Assembly: GCA_949286165.1 (NCBI GenBank) | Contig: CASDZK010000001.1 | Location: 36,131 to 100,130 of the forward strand | DNA length: 64,000 nucleotides | Direction of reading: 5' to 3' | Source of the DNA: an uncultured Alistipes sp. | GTDB lineage: Bacteria; Bacteroidota; Bacteroidia; Bacteroidales; Rikenellaceae | Shown: piece after piece, positions 35,270-48,441 of the stretch | How the letters are laid out: the number at the start of each line of letters is the position of its first letter | Numbering within the stretch: position 1 is the first letter of the stretch | Notes under the pieces: model-generated | Told to the model about the DNA's origin: nothing | The model's database searches: none | What the model saw: only the letters and a program-made list of their open reading frames with translations | Program-made: the position numbers and the translations under genes

Positions 35270-35277
35270 TATCTTTG
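35270..35277 (+). promoter_or_regulatory. -7 box of the GH2 beta-galactosidase gene
   Basis: TATCTTTG matches TAnnTTTG, 25 bases before the start codon; the -33 region is poor. It may drive the long downstream run through plsC. Confidence 0.5.
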
Positions 35278-35280
35278 TAG

Positions 35281-38547
<3,267 letters not shown>

Positions 38548-38551
38548 AACC

Positions 38552-39310
38552 ATGGGAACCATACTGTATTTCACTTTTCTATGCCTGTTTCTTCTCGTCT
38601 ATTTCCCGATATTCGCCCTGATTTGGCTGGTTACGCTGCCGTTCGACAAAAAAAAGGTGGTTCTGGACAAAGCCTCCTACTTTCTGTCGATGATGATTAT
38701 ACGGATCTGTCCGGCCTGGAAAGTAGAGGTCCGGGGCAGGGAATTTGTCGATAAAGCGCAAAATTATGTCATTACCTCCAACCACCAATCCATGCTGGAT
38801 ATTCCCTTGATGGCGAACATTCCGCTGAATTTCAGGTGGGTTGCCAAGAAAGAAGTCTATAAAATGCCCATTTTCGGATGGGTATTGTGGTTGAGAAACG
38901 ACATAGGCATCGAACGCGGCGGATTGTCCAGCACCAAAAAATTATTGAAAAAAAGCCGGGAATTTCTGAAATTAGGACTATCCATCGCCATTTTTCCGGA
39001 AGGAACCCGTTCCCGTACGGGGAAAATCAACGCTTTCAAGGAGGGCGCCTTCATCATCGCCAAAAGTTCGGGAACTCCGATATTGCCGGTCGTCATCGAC
39101 GGGACGTGGATCGTAAGCAACCATCTGGGATTCGGACTTAAAATGCCCACCCGGCTGCGTTTGACCATTCTGGAACCCATTCCGGCTTCCGAAGTGAAAA
39201 AACTATCCCTGAAAGAACTGAGCGAACTGACACGGAACCGGATCGTATCGGTCTATGAACAGTTGGCTCCCGAACACCATCAAACGAACAACGAAAAAGC
39301 AACAGAATAA
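38552..39310 (+). CDS. plsC: 1-acyl-sn-glycerol-3-phosphate acyltransferase
   Basis: 252 residues. An N-terminal membrane helix (FLLVYFPIFALIWLVTL) is followed by the acyltransferase domain with the NHxxxxD motif NHQSMLD and FPEGTRSRTG. It adds the second acyl chain to lysophosphatidic acid at the inner membrane. A four-base gap to the secreted GH2 gene suggests co-transcription despite unrelated functions. parE follows after 72 bases. Confidence 0.94.
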   Translation: MGTILYFTFLCLFLLVYFPIFALIWLVTLPFDKKKVVLDKASYFLSMMIIRICPAWKVEVRGREFVDKAQNYVITSNHQSMLDIPLMANIPLNFRWVAKKEVYKMPIFGWVLWLRNDIGIERGGLSSTKKLLKKSREFLKLGLSIAIFPEGTRSRTGKINAFKEGAFIIAKSSGTPILPVVIDGTWIVSNHLGFGLKMPTRLRLTILEPIPASEVKKLSLKELSELTRNRIVSVYEQLAPEHHQTNNEKATE

Positions 39311-39382
39311 ACGGACCGTTTCGGCAAATCGGGCGCAACGATTGCCGAAGCGGGAAAGGATCGAAGAAATTTCAACCATAAT

Positions 39383-41242
39383 ATGTCGGAACAAGCTGTA
39401 AACTACGACGAAAGCAACATAAAAACCCTCGATTGGAAAGAACACATCCGTCTGAGACCGGGCATGTATATCGGCAAGCTGGGAGACGGTTCTTCTCCGG
39501 ACGACGGCATATACATCCTCATCAAAGAAGTATTGGACAACTCCATCGACGAGTACATGATGGGGCACGGGAAAAACATAGACATCCGGTTGCAGGACGA
39601 TTACGTGACCGTACGGGATTTCGGCCGGGGCATTCCTTTGGGCAAACTGGCCGACGTAGCCTCCCGCATGAACACCGGAGCCAAGTACGATTCGAAAGCC
39701 TTCAAAAAATCGGTAGGGCTGAACGGTGTCGGAATCAAGGCCGTCAATGCGCTTTCCTCGGATTTCATCATCAAAAGCGTACGCGAAGGCAATGCCCGTA
39801 CCATCGAATTCAGCGCGGGAAACATGATTTTGGACCGTACGGAAAGCGGCGTATCGGAAAAGAACGGAACTTCCGTATCGTTTCTGGCCGACCGTACCCT
39901 ATTCGGAACATACAGCTACAATACCGAATATATCGAAAGCATGATCAAGAACTACACCTACCTGAACACCGGGTTGGTCATCAAGTTCAACGGCGTTTCG
40001 TATTCCTCCAAAAACGGATTGCTGGATCTGCTGAACGACACCTTGACCGAAGAACCGCTCTACCCGCCCATACACCTGGTCGGGAAGGATATAGAAATCG
40101 CCTTGACCCACGGGACCGGATACAACGAAAGTTACTATTCTTTCGTAAACGGCCAACATACGACGCAGGGCGGAACCCATCAAACCGCTTTCCGGGAAGC
40201 GATCGTAAAAACCATCCGGGAATTTTTCAAAAAGGATTACGACGCTTCCGACATCCGGACGTCGATCATCGCCGCCATCAGTATCAAAATCGAAGAGCCT
40301 GTCTTTGAATCCCAGACCAAAACCAAGCTCGGTTCCAAGGACATGAGTCCGGGAGGAGGCGTCTCGGTACGGAACTATGTCATCGATTTTCTGAAGGAGC
40401 ATTTGGATAATTTTCTGCACAAGAACCCTTCGACAGCGGAGATTATCAATAAAAAAATACAGGAAGCGGAAAAAGACCGCAAAGCCATTTCCGGAATCCA
40501 GAAAAAAGCGCGGGAATTCGCAAAAAAAGCCAGTTTGCACAACAAAAAACTGCGCGATTGCCGCATACACCTGACCAGCAAAAGCGAACGGGCCGAAGAA
40601 ACCACGATCTTCATTACGGAAGGCGACTCCGCCAGCGGCTCCATTACCAAAAGCCGCGACGTGAACACGCAAGCCGTATTTTCTCTGCGGGGGAAGCCGT
40701 TGAATACATACGGATTGACTAAAAAGATCATTTACCAGAATGAAGAGTTCAATTTGCTGCAAGCGGCGTTGGATATCGAAGAAGACATGGACAACCTGCG
40801 GTACAACCGCGTTGTGATTGCGACCGATGCCGACGTGGACGGCATGCACATCCGGTTGCTGATGATTACGTTCTTCCTGCAATTTTTCCCGGACATCATC
40901 CGAAGAGGACATTTGTACATCCTGCAAACCCCCCTGTTCCGGGTCCGGAACAAAAAAGAAACGCTTTACTGTTACAGCGAAGAAGAAAAAACGAAAGCGG
41001 TCGATACCCTGAAAAACAACGTGGAGATTACCCGGTTCAAAGGATTGGGCGAAATATCGCCCGACGAATTCAAGGGATTTATCGGAGAAAACATCCGTTT
41101 GGAGCGCGTCCGGCTGACCAACGAAGATTACATACACGACCTGTTGGAATTCTATATGGGCGACAACAGCACGGAACGGCAGGATTTCATCATAGAGAAT
41201 CTGCGTCTGGTAGAAGATCTGGTGGAAGAAGAGTTGGTTTAA
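39383..41242 (+). CDS. parE: DNA topoisomerase IV subunit B
   Basis: 619 residues. The GHKL ATPase domain ([45 protein letters not shown]) is followed by the transducer domain and the TOPRIM domain with EGDSASGS and the metal site [14 protein letters not shown]. It is shorter than GyrB of the same phylum, and its partner gene lies immediately downstream, so it is topoisomerase IV rather than gyrase. The enzyme unlinks daughter chromosomes in the cytoplasm. Confidence 0.93.
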   Translation: MSEQAVNYDESNIKTLDWKEHIRLRPGMYIGKLGDGSSPDDGIYILIKEVLDNSIDEYMMGHGKNIDIRLQDDYVTVRDFGRGIPLGKLADVASRMNTGAKYDSKAFKKSVGLNGVGIKAVNALSSDFIIKSVREGNARTIEFSAGNMILDRTESGVSEKNGTSVSFLADRTLFGTYSYNTEYIESMIKNYTYLNTGLVIKFNGVSYSSKNGLLDLLNDTLTEEPLYPPIHLVGKDIEIALTHGTGYNESYYSFVNGQHTTQGGTHQTAFREAIVKTIREFFKKDYDASDIRTSIIAAISIKIEEPVFESQTKTKLGSKDMSPGGGVSVRNYVIDFLKEHLDNFLHKNPSTAEIINKKIQEAEKDRKAISGIQKKAREFAKKASLHNKKLRDCRIHLTSKSERAEETTIFITEGDSASGSITKSRDVNTQAVFSLRGKPLNTYGLTKKIIYQNEEFNLLQAALDIEEDMDNLRYNRVVIATDADVDGMHIRLLMITFFLQFFPDIIRRGHLYILQTPLFRVRNKKETLYCYSEEEKTKAVDTLKNNVEITRFKGLGEISPDEFKGFIGENIRLERVRLTNEDYIHDLLEFYMGDNSTERQDFIIENLRLVEDLVEEELV

Positions 41243-41293
41243 ACGAACCGAAAAAACGTTCCGGCAACGGATATAAAATTTTGTCAATACATC

Positions 41294-44023
41294 ATGAGCA
41301 CTGAAATAGAACCTACCGAAGAACATTTCGAAGCGCAGGAGCCTGCCGTTCCCGAACAGGATACCCCTCAGAAAGACGGCGGGATCAACCAGCACAAATA
41401 CACCCATTTAACGGAAGAAAGTCCGAGCAGAAAGAAACTGACCGGCATGTACAAAGACTGGTTTCTGGATTACGCCTCCTACGTCATTCTGGAACGGGCC
41501 GTACCCTATCTGGAAGACGGGCTCAAACCGGTGCAGCGGCGCATTCTGCATGCCATGAAACGCATGGACGACGGACGCTACAACAAAGTGGCCAACATCA
41601 TCGGCTTTACCATGCAGTACCACCCGCACGGCGACCGTTCCATCGGAGACGCGTTAGTCCAGTTGGGACAAAAGAACCTGTTGATCGATTGTCAGGGCAA
41701 CTGGGGGAACATACTGACCGGCGACAGCGCCGCCGCTCCCCGTTACATCGAAGCACGGCTTTCCAAATTCGCGCAGGATGTGGTTTTCAATCCCAAAACC
41801 ACCGAATGGATGCTTTCCTACGACGGACGGAACCAAGAGCCGGTCACGCTGCCCGTCAAATTTCCGCTTTTGCTGGTTCAAGGCGTAGAGGGAATCGCCG
41901 TAGGTCTGACTTCCAAAATCCTGCCGCATAACTTCGTCGAATTGATCGACGCCTCCATCCATTATCTGAAAGGGGAACCGTTCGAACTGTTTCCCGACTT
42001 TCCCACCGGAGGCATGATCGACGTATCCCGTTACAACGACGGCATGCGCGGCGGCCGAATCAAGGTGCGGGCCAAAATTGCGAAAATCGACAAAAAAACC
42101 CTGGCGATTACGGAAATACCGTACGGACGTACCACGTCGTCGATCATCGAATCGATCATCAAAGCCAACGACAAAAATAAAATCAAGATCAAGAAAGTCG
42201 ATGACAACACCGCCGAAAACGTAGAAATCCTGATTCATTTAGGCAACGACGTATCCGCAGACAAAACGATAGACGCCCTGTACGCATTTACCGACTGCGA
42301 AATTTCCATTTCGCCCAACGCCTGCGTGATCATCGACAAAAAGCCGCACTTCATGTGCATCGGCGATATTCTGAAAGCCAGTGTGGAACACACCAAAGCC
42401 CTGCTGTTGCGGGAATTGGAAATCAAATTGGCCGAATTGCAGGAAGAATGGCATCACTCCTCGCTGGAACGAATCTTCATCGAAAATCGGATTTACCACC
42501 AGATCGAAGAATCCGCCTCCTGGGAAGAAGCGCTGCAAACCATCGACACCGCCCTCGACCCGTTCAAACCGAAACTGATGCGCGAAGTGACGGAGGAAGA
42601 TATCGTGCGTCTGACGGAAATACGCATCAAACGGATTTCGAAATACAACTCTTTCAAAGCCGACGAATACATCAAAGGATTGGAAGAGGAGATGGAAACG
42701 GTTCGGGACCACATCGCCCATCTGACGGAATATGCCATCCGGTATTATGAAAACATCCGACAGAAACACAAGGCGGGCCGGGAACGGAAAACGGAAATCC
42801 GCTCTTTCGACGCCATAGAAGCTACCCGGGTAGTCGTGGACAACGCCAAGCTGTATGTCGAACGGAAGGAAGGGTTCTTCGGAATCGGAAACTCCATGAA
42901 AAAAGAGGAGTTCGTTTGCGACTGCTCCGACATTGACGATGTTATCGTGTTTACCCGGAAAGGGAAATACATCATTACGCGGGTTTCCGAGAAGGCATTT
43001 TTCGACAAAGATATTTTGTACATCGGCGTATTCAACAAGAACGACGACCGCACCATCTACAACATACTGTACCGCGACGGCCAGAAAGGAGCCGTCATGA
43101 TGAAACGGTGCGCCATCAAAGGAATTACCCGGGACCGGGAATACGACATAACCAAAGGCACTCCGGGCTCCGAAATTTTGTATATGAGCGTGAACTCCAA
43201 CGGAGAAGCGGAGGTATTGAAAGTTTACTTCAAGCCTCGTCCCCGCCTGAAAAAACTGATTACCGACCTCGATTTTTCGAACATCTCCATCAAGGGACGA
43301 CAGTCCCAGGGCAATCTGTTTACCCGTTACGCCATTCAAAAAATCGTTCTCAAGGAAAAAGGGATTTCTACTTTGGGAGGACACAATATCTGGTTCGACG
43401 CAGACATCAACAAACTGAACACCGAAGGCCGGGGATTGCTGCTGGGAGAATTCAAAGCCGATGAAAAAATCGTCGCTTTTACCAAAAACGGTTGTTATTT
43501 CACGGCAGGATACGATATCTCGCAATATTTCCCGGACAATGTGCTGAAGGTAGAAAAATACGATTCGCAACGCGTCTATTCGGTCACGTATTACGATGCC
43601 AATCAGAAATATTTTTACGTCAAACGATTCATGTTGGAACCTTCCGAAAAGCCATTGTCGTTTATCGATGAAAGCGAAGGCTCGTATCTGGTGGAAATCA
43701 ACGAAGACCTTTACCCGCAACTCCGGTTGCAGTTCGGAGGAGCGCAAGCCGGCCGCGGGGACGAAACGATAGACGTCGCCGAATACATCGGCATCAAAGG
43801 TTTCCGGGCGAAAGGGAAACGTCTGACCGTTTATGAAACGTCCTCCATCCGGTTCATCGAACCGCTTGAAAAAGCGCAGATAGAGGAACCGGTTCCGGAA
43901 GAAACGGCGAGGGAAAACGATTCCGAATCCACGGAAAGGTCTCTCGAACAACCGGAAAACGGCAACGAAGGAGAGGAAGTGTTCAGCCTTCCTGAAGAAC
44001 CCAGTTTGTTCGACGACTTATAA
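41294..44023 (+). CDS. parC: DNA topoisomerase IV subunit A
   Basis: 909 residues. The breakage-reunion domain shows QRRILHAMKRMDDG, HPHGDRSIGDALV and the catalytic tyrosine Tyr151 in AAPRYIEARLS. A coiled-coil tower and a C-terminal beta-pinwheel follow. The GyrA-box (QRRGGKG) is absent; only a degenerate GRQSQGN is seen, supporting topoisomerase IV. The last 60 residues are acidic and low in complexity. It follows parE by 51 bases and precedes aroK by nine. Confidence 0.93.
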   Translation: MSTEIEPTEEHFEAQEPAVPEQDTPQKDGGINQHKYTHLTEESPSRKKLTGMYKDWFLDYASYVILERAVPYLEDGLKPVQRRILHAMKRMDDGRYNKVANIIGFTMQYHPHGDRSIGDALVQLGQKNLLIDCQGNWGNILTGDSAAAPRYIEARLSKFAQDVVFNPKTTEWMLSYDGRNQEPVTLPVKFPLLLVQGVEGIAVGLTSKILPHNFVELIDASIHYLKGEPFELFPDFPTGGMIDVSRYNDGMRGGRIKVRAKIAKIDKKTLAITEIPYGRTTSSIIESIIKANDKNKIKIKKVDDNTAENVEILIHLGNDVSADKTIDALYAFTDCEISISPNACVIIDKKPHFMCIGDILKASVEHTKALLLRELEIKLAELQEEWHHSSLERIFIENRIYHQIEESASWEEALQTIDTALDPFKPKLMREVTEEDIVRLTEIRIKRISKYNSFKADEYIKGLEEEMETVRDHIAHLTEYAIRYYENIRQKHKAGRERKTEIRSFDAIEATRVVVDNAKLYVERKEGFFGIGNSMKKEEFVCDCSDIDDVIVFTRKGKYIITRVSEKAFFDKDILYIGVFNKNDDRTIYNILYRDGQKGAVMMKRCAIKGITRDREYDITKGTPGSEILYMSVNSNGEAEVLKVYFKPRPRLKKLITDLDFSNISIKGRQSQGNLFTRYAIQKIVLKEKGISTLGGHNIWFDADINKLNTEGRGLLLGEFKADEKIVAFTKNGCYFTAGYDISQYFPDNVLKVEKYDSQRVYSVTYYDANQKYFYVKRFMLEPSEKPLSFIDESEGSYLVEINEDLYPQLRLQFGGAQAGRGDETIDVAEYIGIKGFRAKGKRLTVYETSSIRFIEPLEKAQIEEPVPEETARENDSESTERSLEQPENGNEGEEVFSLPEEPSLFDDL

Positions 44024-44032
44024 ACCGAAAAG

Positions 44033-44539
44033 ATGAAAATATTTTTAATAGGTTATATGGGGTGCGGGAAAAGCACTTTAGGCAAACCGCTGGCCCGAAA
44101 ATTGGGGTACCGGTTTATGGACATGGACAGAGAAATAGAAAAAAACAGCGGATTGAGCATTCCCGAAATTTTCAATCGATACGGCGAATCGGCTTTTCGC
44201 GAGATGGAACGGGATTTTCTGCGAAATTTGAAACACGAAGAGAATTTAGTAATTTCGACCGGCGGAGGGGCCCCTTGTTTTTTTGACAACATGCAAACGA
44301 TGAATCGGTTGGGAACGACCGTTTACCTCCGGGTAAACGAAAGCGTATTGGCCTCCCGACTGACGGAAGGCCGTCAGAAACGACCTTTGCTGGCCGGGAA
44401 AAACCGCGAGGAACTGGAATCGTTCATCCGGAAAAGCATATCGCAACGGGAACCATTCTATACGCAGGCGCAACATACCGTCGAAGGTATCGGCATTCAA
44501 GTAAACGACATTATGAACGCAATAAATTCAACACGATGA
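44033..44539 (+). CDS. aroK: Shikimate kinase
   Basis: 168 residues. Walker A GYMGCGKST at residues 7-15, the shikimate-binding DMDREIE (Asp34 region), GESAFREMERDFL and STGGGAP are all present. It phosphorylates shikimate in aromatic amino-acid synthesis. Length is normal. The stop overlaps the next ATG (ATGA). Confidence 0.96.
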   Translation: MKIFLIGYMGCGKSTLGKPLARKLGYRFMDMDREIEKNSGLSIPEIFNRYGESAFREMERDFLRNLKHEENLVISTGGGAPCFFDNMQTMNRLGTTVYLRVNESVLASRLTEGRQKRPLLAGKNREELESFIRKSISQREPFYTQAQHTVEGIGIQVNDIMNAINSTR

Positions 44540-45261
44540 AAAAACTGATGACCGCCGCTTTATTCGCGGCTATCTTTACCGCTTGCCAAAAAGAAAAGCC
44601 GGTTTATTGGGATAACATAGAAATCGTCCGGGAAGAAGCGGGAGTAACCGCATCCCTGAACTATCCTTACCGCTTCGGCGGCACGGACAGCGTAACGACC
44701 AAAATCAACAACCGGATCGAAACTTTTTTAAAGACGGGCATCAACGAAGAATGTGCGGAATGCTCGCTGGATTCGGCTCTGACCGTATTGATCGCACAAA
44801 AAAAACAAGACACCGTATTGTTCAACATCCCTTACGATTTCAATGCGGAAGGTTCGGTCTTTCAATACGGCAACGTAACCTCGGTGCGGTTGATGAAGAC
44901 CTATTATACCGGCGGAGCCAACTATAACATGGAAGTAACGTTTCTGAACTTCGATTCCGATACGGGGGAACTGCTCGAATTGGAAGACATCGTAAACGAT
45001 GTTCCGGCGTTGACCGAACTAGCCCGCTCCACCTTTTTCTCCCAACAGCAAATCACTCCGGAATATTACAGAGACAGCATACGCATTACCGGCATGCCGG
45101 AAGAATTGCCTCTTGCCGCTGCCGTAGGACTGGACCCGACGGGAATCGTCGTATTCTACAACTTATACGAAATAGCTCCCCGTTCTTTCGGAGCAACGGA
45201 ACTGAAACTGCCGTACAGTGAAACGGAAAAATTATTGAAAATCAAAAAAGACGACCAATAA
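44536..45261 (+). CDS. DUF3298/RsiV-like lipoprotein
   Basis: 241 residues with lipobox FTAC (Cys17). The middle part, DTVLFNIPYDFNAEGSVFQ to SFGATELKLPYSE, resembles the PdaC/RsiV-type double domain: a first segment of about 60-150 residues including YYTGGANYNMEVTFLNFDS and LLELEDIV, and a DUF3298 part including GLDPTGIVVFYNLYEIAP. Such proteins are envelope lipoproteins; RsiV in Bacillus is a lysozyme-sensing anti-sigma factor, but no sigma factor is near here. It is the last gene of the topoisomerase-aroK run. Confidence 0.85.
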   Translation: MKKLMTAALFAAIFTACQKEKPVYWDNIEIVREEAGVTASLNYPYRFGGTDSVTTKINNRIETFLKTGINEECAECSLDSALTVLIAQKKQDTVLFNIPYDFNAEGSVFQYGNVTSVRLMKTYYTGGANYNMEVTFLNFDSDTGELLELEDIVNDVPALTELARSTFFSQQQITPEYYRDSIRITGMPEELPLAAAVGLDPTGIVVFYNLYEIAPRSFGATELKLPYSETEKLLKIKKDDQ

Positions 45262-45279
45262 CGCAATTATTCCATAACG

Positions 45280-45319
45280 AACGGGGGCTGTCCAAAATAA
45301 ATCGACAACCCCCGTTTTT
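45280..45319 (+). terminator. Terminator of the parE-parC-aroK run
   Basis: Thirteen-base arms AACGGGGGCTGTC/GACAACCCCCGTT with one mismatch, followed by a run of T. Confidence 0.85.
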
Positions 45320-45609
45320 ACATTTTTCAGCCCATTGTTCTCCCCCAATGTCCATACAAAAAACCTCTTGATTTACAAAACAAAGAGACGTACGAACACT
45401 GAAAACAGAAATGCAGTAAATGAACCTCTTTATCCTTTTGCATTTTCAGACAGGTTTCCTTTCAGACAACCGACTGTTCCGAAATACGGCACGGTCGTTT
45501 CATTTCCGACACAAATAAGCACAAATACCTACTGAAAATAGGTACATACCCTCCCGATAAAGCAACCGCAATCCCGTACCTTTGTTCTGAAATTTCAAGC
45601 GACACGATT
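45320..45609 (+). promoter_or_regulatory. Upstream region of the Hdr-like cluster
   Basis: No gene is seen in these 290 bases. A -7 box TACCTTTG lies at 45577-45584, 26 bases before the first Hdr-like start codon. Further upstream CACAAATA occurs twice ten bases apart (45510-45517, 45520-45527), overlapping an inverted repeat TACCTA/TAGGTA (45526-45544). These are candidate regulator sites. Confidence 0.5.
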
Positions 45610-45610
45610 C

Positions 45611-46330
45611 ATGGGGAAATACTTCGACAGATTAAAAGAGGATGTGCGTTTTCAGGAAGGGCTTTCCGCCTGCATGAATTGCGGAGTATGCACGGCCGTA
45701 TGTCCGGCCGCCGAATTTTACAATTACGATCCGCGGCAAATCGTAGATACGGTGCAAAGCGGCGACGACCGAAAAATAGAAGAACTGCTCGCCGGAGAAC
45801 AAATATGGTACTGCGGCGAATGCATGTCCTGCAAACCCCGATGTCCCCGCGGCAACACGCCCGGTTACATCATACAAGCCCTGCGGACCTTGTCCCAACA
45901 GACCGGATTGTTCGTAAACAGCGAAAAAGGTCGGCAACAACTGGTCATTAAGAGGACCGTCGGACAAAACATCCTCGATTTAGGATATTGCATCCATCCC
46001 ACCCGCATCGATCCGGAAAAGCATCCGGAACAAGGGCCGGTATGGGCATGGATCAACAGCCGTCCCAAAGACGTATTCGACCGCTTCGGAGACGGCTACG
46101 ACAGCGGCAATCCCGGAGCCATGCGGAGGATAGACGACAAGTCCTTAGAAGAGATTCGCCGGATATTCGACGAAACGGGAGGTTCCGACTTTTTCGAACT
46201 GATCGAAAAATACTCGGCCGAAAGCGCCGCCCGAATGGGGATGACGGAAACCGTAAACGGGAAGGAAAGAGCCTCGGACGAATACGCCGACATGGTCTTT
46301 ACCGCCAATAACGGAACCCACTCGCTTTAA
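45611..46330 (+). CDS. HdrC-like iron-sulfur protein
   Basis: 239 residues. Two 4Fe-4S motifs are complete: Cys21, 24, 27, 31 (CMNCGVCTAVCPA) and Cys68, 71, 74, 78 (CGECMSCKPRCP). This is the spacing of heterodisulfide reductase subunit C. The C-terminal half (about residues 95-239) has no cysteine clusters and is longer than the methanogen HdrC; it contains ILDLGYCIHPTRIDPE. It should pass electrons between the HdrA-like flavoprotein and the HdrB-like subunit. It opens a five-gene cluster whose members are separated by at most three bases or overlap. Confidence 0.9.
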   Translation: MGKYFDRLKEDVRFQEGLSACMNCGVCTAVCPAAEFYNYDPRQIVDTVQSGDDRKIEELLAGEQIWYCGECMSCKPRCPRGNTPGYIIQALRTLSQQTGLFVNSEKGRQQLVIKRTVGQNILDLGYCIHPTRIDPEKHPEQGPVWAWINSRPKDVFDRFGDGYDSGNPGAMRRIDDKSLEEIRRIFDETGGSDFFELIEKYSAESAARMGMTETVNGKERASDEYADMVFTANNGTHSL

Positions 46331-46332
46331 AA

Positions 46333-47403
46333 ATGTTAAAAATGAGAACGATAAACAACAGATATTCCTGGGAACGCTATCAGAAACAAATTCCCGACGA
46401 CCATTTCTATTACGCCCGAAGCTGTATCCGGCAGAATTTCTTTCCCGGTTCGGAAGCCGCTTTTCTGAAAATCATGCAGGACGAACTGGGGCTGGATGTA
46501 CTCGACGACGCCAAACACACCAGTTGTACGGGCATCGGTTACCATGCGGATATTGTGCCGTTGGAAACCATCATGACCGTAGTCGCCCGTCAGTTTTCCC
46601 TGATGACCGAAGCGGGTTACGAAAATCTCGTCTCTTCCTGCATTACCTCTTTCGGCATCTATACGGAAATACTGGCCATGTGGCATCACTTCCCCGAATT
46701 GGAAGCGAAAATACACGAACACCTGAGAAAAGCCACGGGCAGAGAGTTCGTAAAACCGAAAAACGTCATCCACACGTCCGACCTGGTATTTCATTTCCGG
46801 GACCGGATCGCGGCGAAAGCCAAATACAAACTCTACGACGTCATCAACGAAAAGCCGTTGAACGTCGTGGAACACATCGGATGCCATTACAGCAAGATAT
46901 TTCCGACGAACGGCATCGGGGGCGCGGAATTTCCGTACGTGTTGGCCGGCATGATCGAAAGTTGGGGCGGACAGGTCATCGACTATCCCGAACGCCGCCA
47001 CTGTTGCGGGTTCGGATTCCGGAATTATCTCGTACAGGCCAACCGAGGCTCCTCCATCGCCAACTCCAAACTGAAATTCGAATCGATGGCCCCGTACAAA
47101 CCCGACTTCATCGTCGCCAACTGTCCCGGCTGTTCCATGTTCCTCGACAAATGGCAATATACGCTGGCCGAAATGGAAGGCGTGACCTACGGCCCCGATC
47201 ATCAGGCAATTCCCGTGCTGACCTACGAAGAGATGGCCGGTCTGGTCTTAGGATACGACCCGTGGGACTTAGGTTTGCAAATGCACCAGGTAGATGCGGA
47301 ACCGCTTTTGCAAAAGATGGGCATAGAATACGACTACACGAAAAAATATCTGGGAAAAAACGGAAAATACATCGGTTCTCCGAAACCCTGCAACTGTTTT
47401 TAA
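46333..47403 (+). CDS. HdrB-like protein with one intact and one degenerate CCG domain
   Basis: 356 residues. The second CCG domain is complete: Cys184, Cys224-Cys225, Cys264 and Cys267 (HIGCHYSK, HCCGFGF, NCPGC). The first is degraded: Cys31, a single Cys65 in TSCTGIG instead of CC, and Cys103 in SSCITS instead of CxxC. In HdrB each CCG domain holds a noncubane 4Fe-4S cluster at which disulfide is reduced, so this protein probably has only one such cluster. The C-terminus has an extension ending in KPCNCF, adding two Cys. An ATG at 46342 is an alternative start. Confidence 0.88.
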   Translation: MLKMRTINNRYSWERYQKQIPDDHFYYARSCIRQNFFPGSEAAFLKIMQDELGLDVLDDAKHTSCTGIGYHADIVPLETIMTVVARQFSLMTEAGYENLVSSCITSFGIYTEILAMWHHFPELEAKIHEHLRKATGREFVKPKNVIHTSDLVFHFRDRIAAKAKYKLYDVINEKPLNVVEHIGCHYSKIFPTNGIGGAEFPYVLAGMIESWGGQVIDYPERRHCCGFGFRNYLVQANRGSSIANSKLKFESMAPYKPDFIVANCPGCSMFLDKWQYTLAEMEGVTYGPDHQAIPVLTYEEMAGLVLGYDPWDLGLQMHQVDAEPLLQKMGIEYDYTKKYLGKNGKYIGSPKPCNCF

Positions 47404-47406
47404 TTC

Positions 47407-48441
47407 ATGGCAAAAAGAGTAATCATCATAGGCGGCGGCGTAGCCGGTATGCAAGCCGCCATTACCCTGAAAAAGCTGGGCTGCTCTCCCCTTTTGATCG
47501 AAAAAAGCGTGGAATTGGGAGGAAAGCTCAATCATTGGGACCGTTTGTTCCCTTCCGGGATGAAAGCGAAAGAGTTGATTCAAAACATGGTGGACGAAAT
47601 CGCTTCGCTCAACATAAAAATCATGTTGTGCAGCGAAATATCGGAAATCAGGCATGAAGGCGAACGGGTGGAAGTCGGTCTGACGGATGGAAACGCTTTC
47701 GAAGGCGAAGCTCTGGTCATCGCCACCGGATTCGAACTGTTCAACGCCTCCGTCAAAGAAGAGTACGGATACGGCATTTACGAAAACGTCATTACGTCGG
47801 CCGATCTGGAAGCCATGTTTTCCGAAGGAACGGTATCGACAAGCACGGGCCTGCCTCCCCGGTCCGTGGCTTTCCTGCATTGCGTAGGTTCACGCGACCT
47901 GCAAATCGGCCAGCCGCACTGTTCCAAAGTATGCTGCATTACCGGAGTCAAACAGGCCATCGAAATCCGGGAGCTGCTGCCAGAATGCCAAATATATAAT
48001 TTCTATATGGATATGCGCATGTTCGGTTCCGGCTACGAAGAACTATACAAAAAAGCGCAGGAAACTTTCCGCATCAATTTCATTCGGGGCCGTATCTCGG
48101 AAGCCAGCGAAACGGCGGACAGACAGATCCGGATCAAGGCGGAAGACACTTTGCTGGGACGGCCGTTGAAGCTGACCGTAGATCTGTTGGTGCTGATGAT
48201 CGGAAAACGGGCCGCCGTCTGCAACAAAACTTTTGCCGATAATCTAGACATTCCCCTGAACGAAAGCGGCTTTTTGCAGGCTAAAGACGACTTTTACAAC
48301 AATACCGCCACCCGTCACGACAACGTATTCATCATCGGAACCTCGCTGGCTCCGAAAACCGTAGGAGAAGCGTTGAACGACGCCTCCATGGCCAGCACCC
48401 GCATTTACGACTATTTAACCCGAAACGAACGACAGCTATGA
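47407..48441 (+). CDS. HdrA-like FAD-binding iron-sulfur protein, minimal form
   Basis: 344 residues, about half the size of methanogen HdrA. The FAD motif is IIGGGVAGMQAA, the flavin-associated 4Fe-4S motif characteristic of HdrA is CVGSRD...HCSKVCC (Cys159, 172, 176, 177), and SLAPKTVGEALNDA closes the FAD fold. N-terminal and C-terminal ferredoxin domains and the inserted domain of full HdrA are absent. In full complexes HdrA is the flavin-based bifurcation site; here electrons may have to enter from a separate ferredoxin such as the next gene product. Its stop overlaps the next ATG (ATGA). Confidence 0.88.
   Translation: MAKRVIIIGGGVAGMQAAITLKKLGCSPLLIEKSVELGGKLNHWDRLFPSGMKAKELIQNMVDEIASLNIKIMLCSEISEIRHEGERVEVGLTDGNAFEGEALVIATGFELFNASVKEEYGYGIYENVITSADLEAMFSEGTVSTSTGLPPRSVAFLHCVGSRDLQIGQPHCSKVCCITGVKQAIEIRELLPECQIYNFYMDMRMFGSGYEELYKKAQETFRINFIRGRISEASETADRQIRIKAEDTLLGRPLKLTVDLLVLMIGKRAAVCNKTFADNLDIPLNESGFLQAKDDFYNNTATRHDNVFIIGTSLAPKTVGEALNDASMASTRIYDYLTRNERQL

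Noticed and set aside
39899..41407. A 502-codon minus-strand frame over parE
   Set aside because: It is codon-aligned antisense to a clear topoisomerase gene.
42239..43951. A 570-codon minus-strand frame over parC
   Set aside because: Antisense shadow; its Phe/Val-rich composition reflects the complement of Glu/Lys/Asn codons.
45335..45535. A 66-codon frame upstream of the Hdr-like cluster
   Set aside because: Low-complexity translation without resemblance to any protein; the stretch carries regulatory-looking repeats instead.
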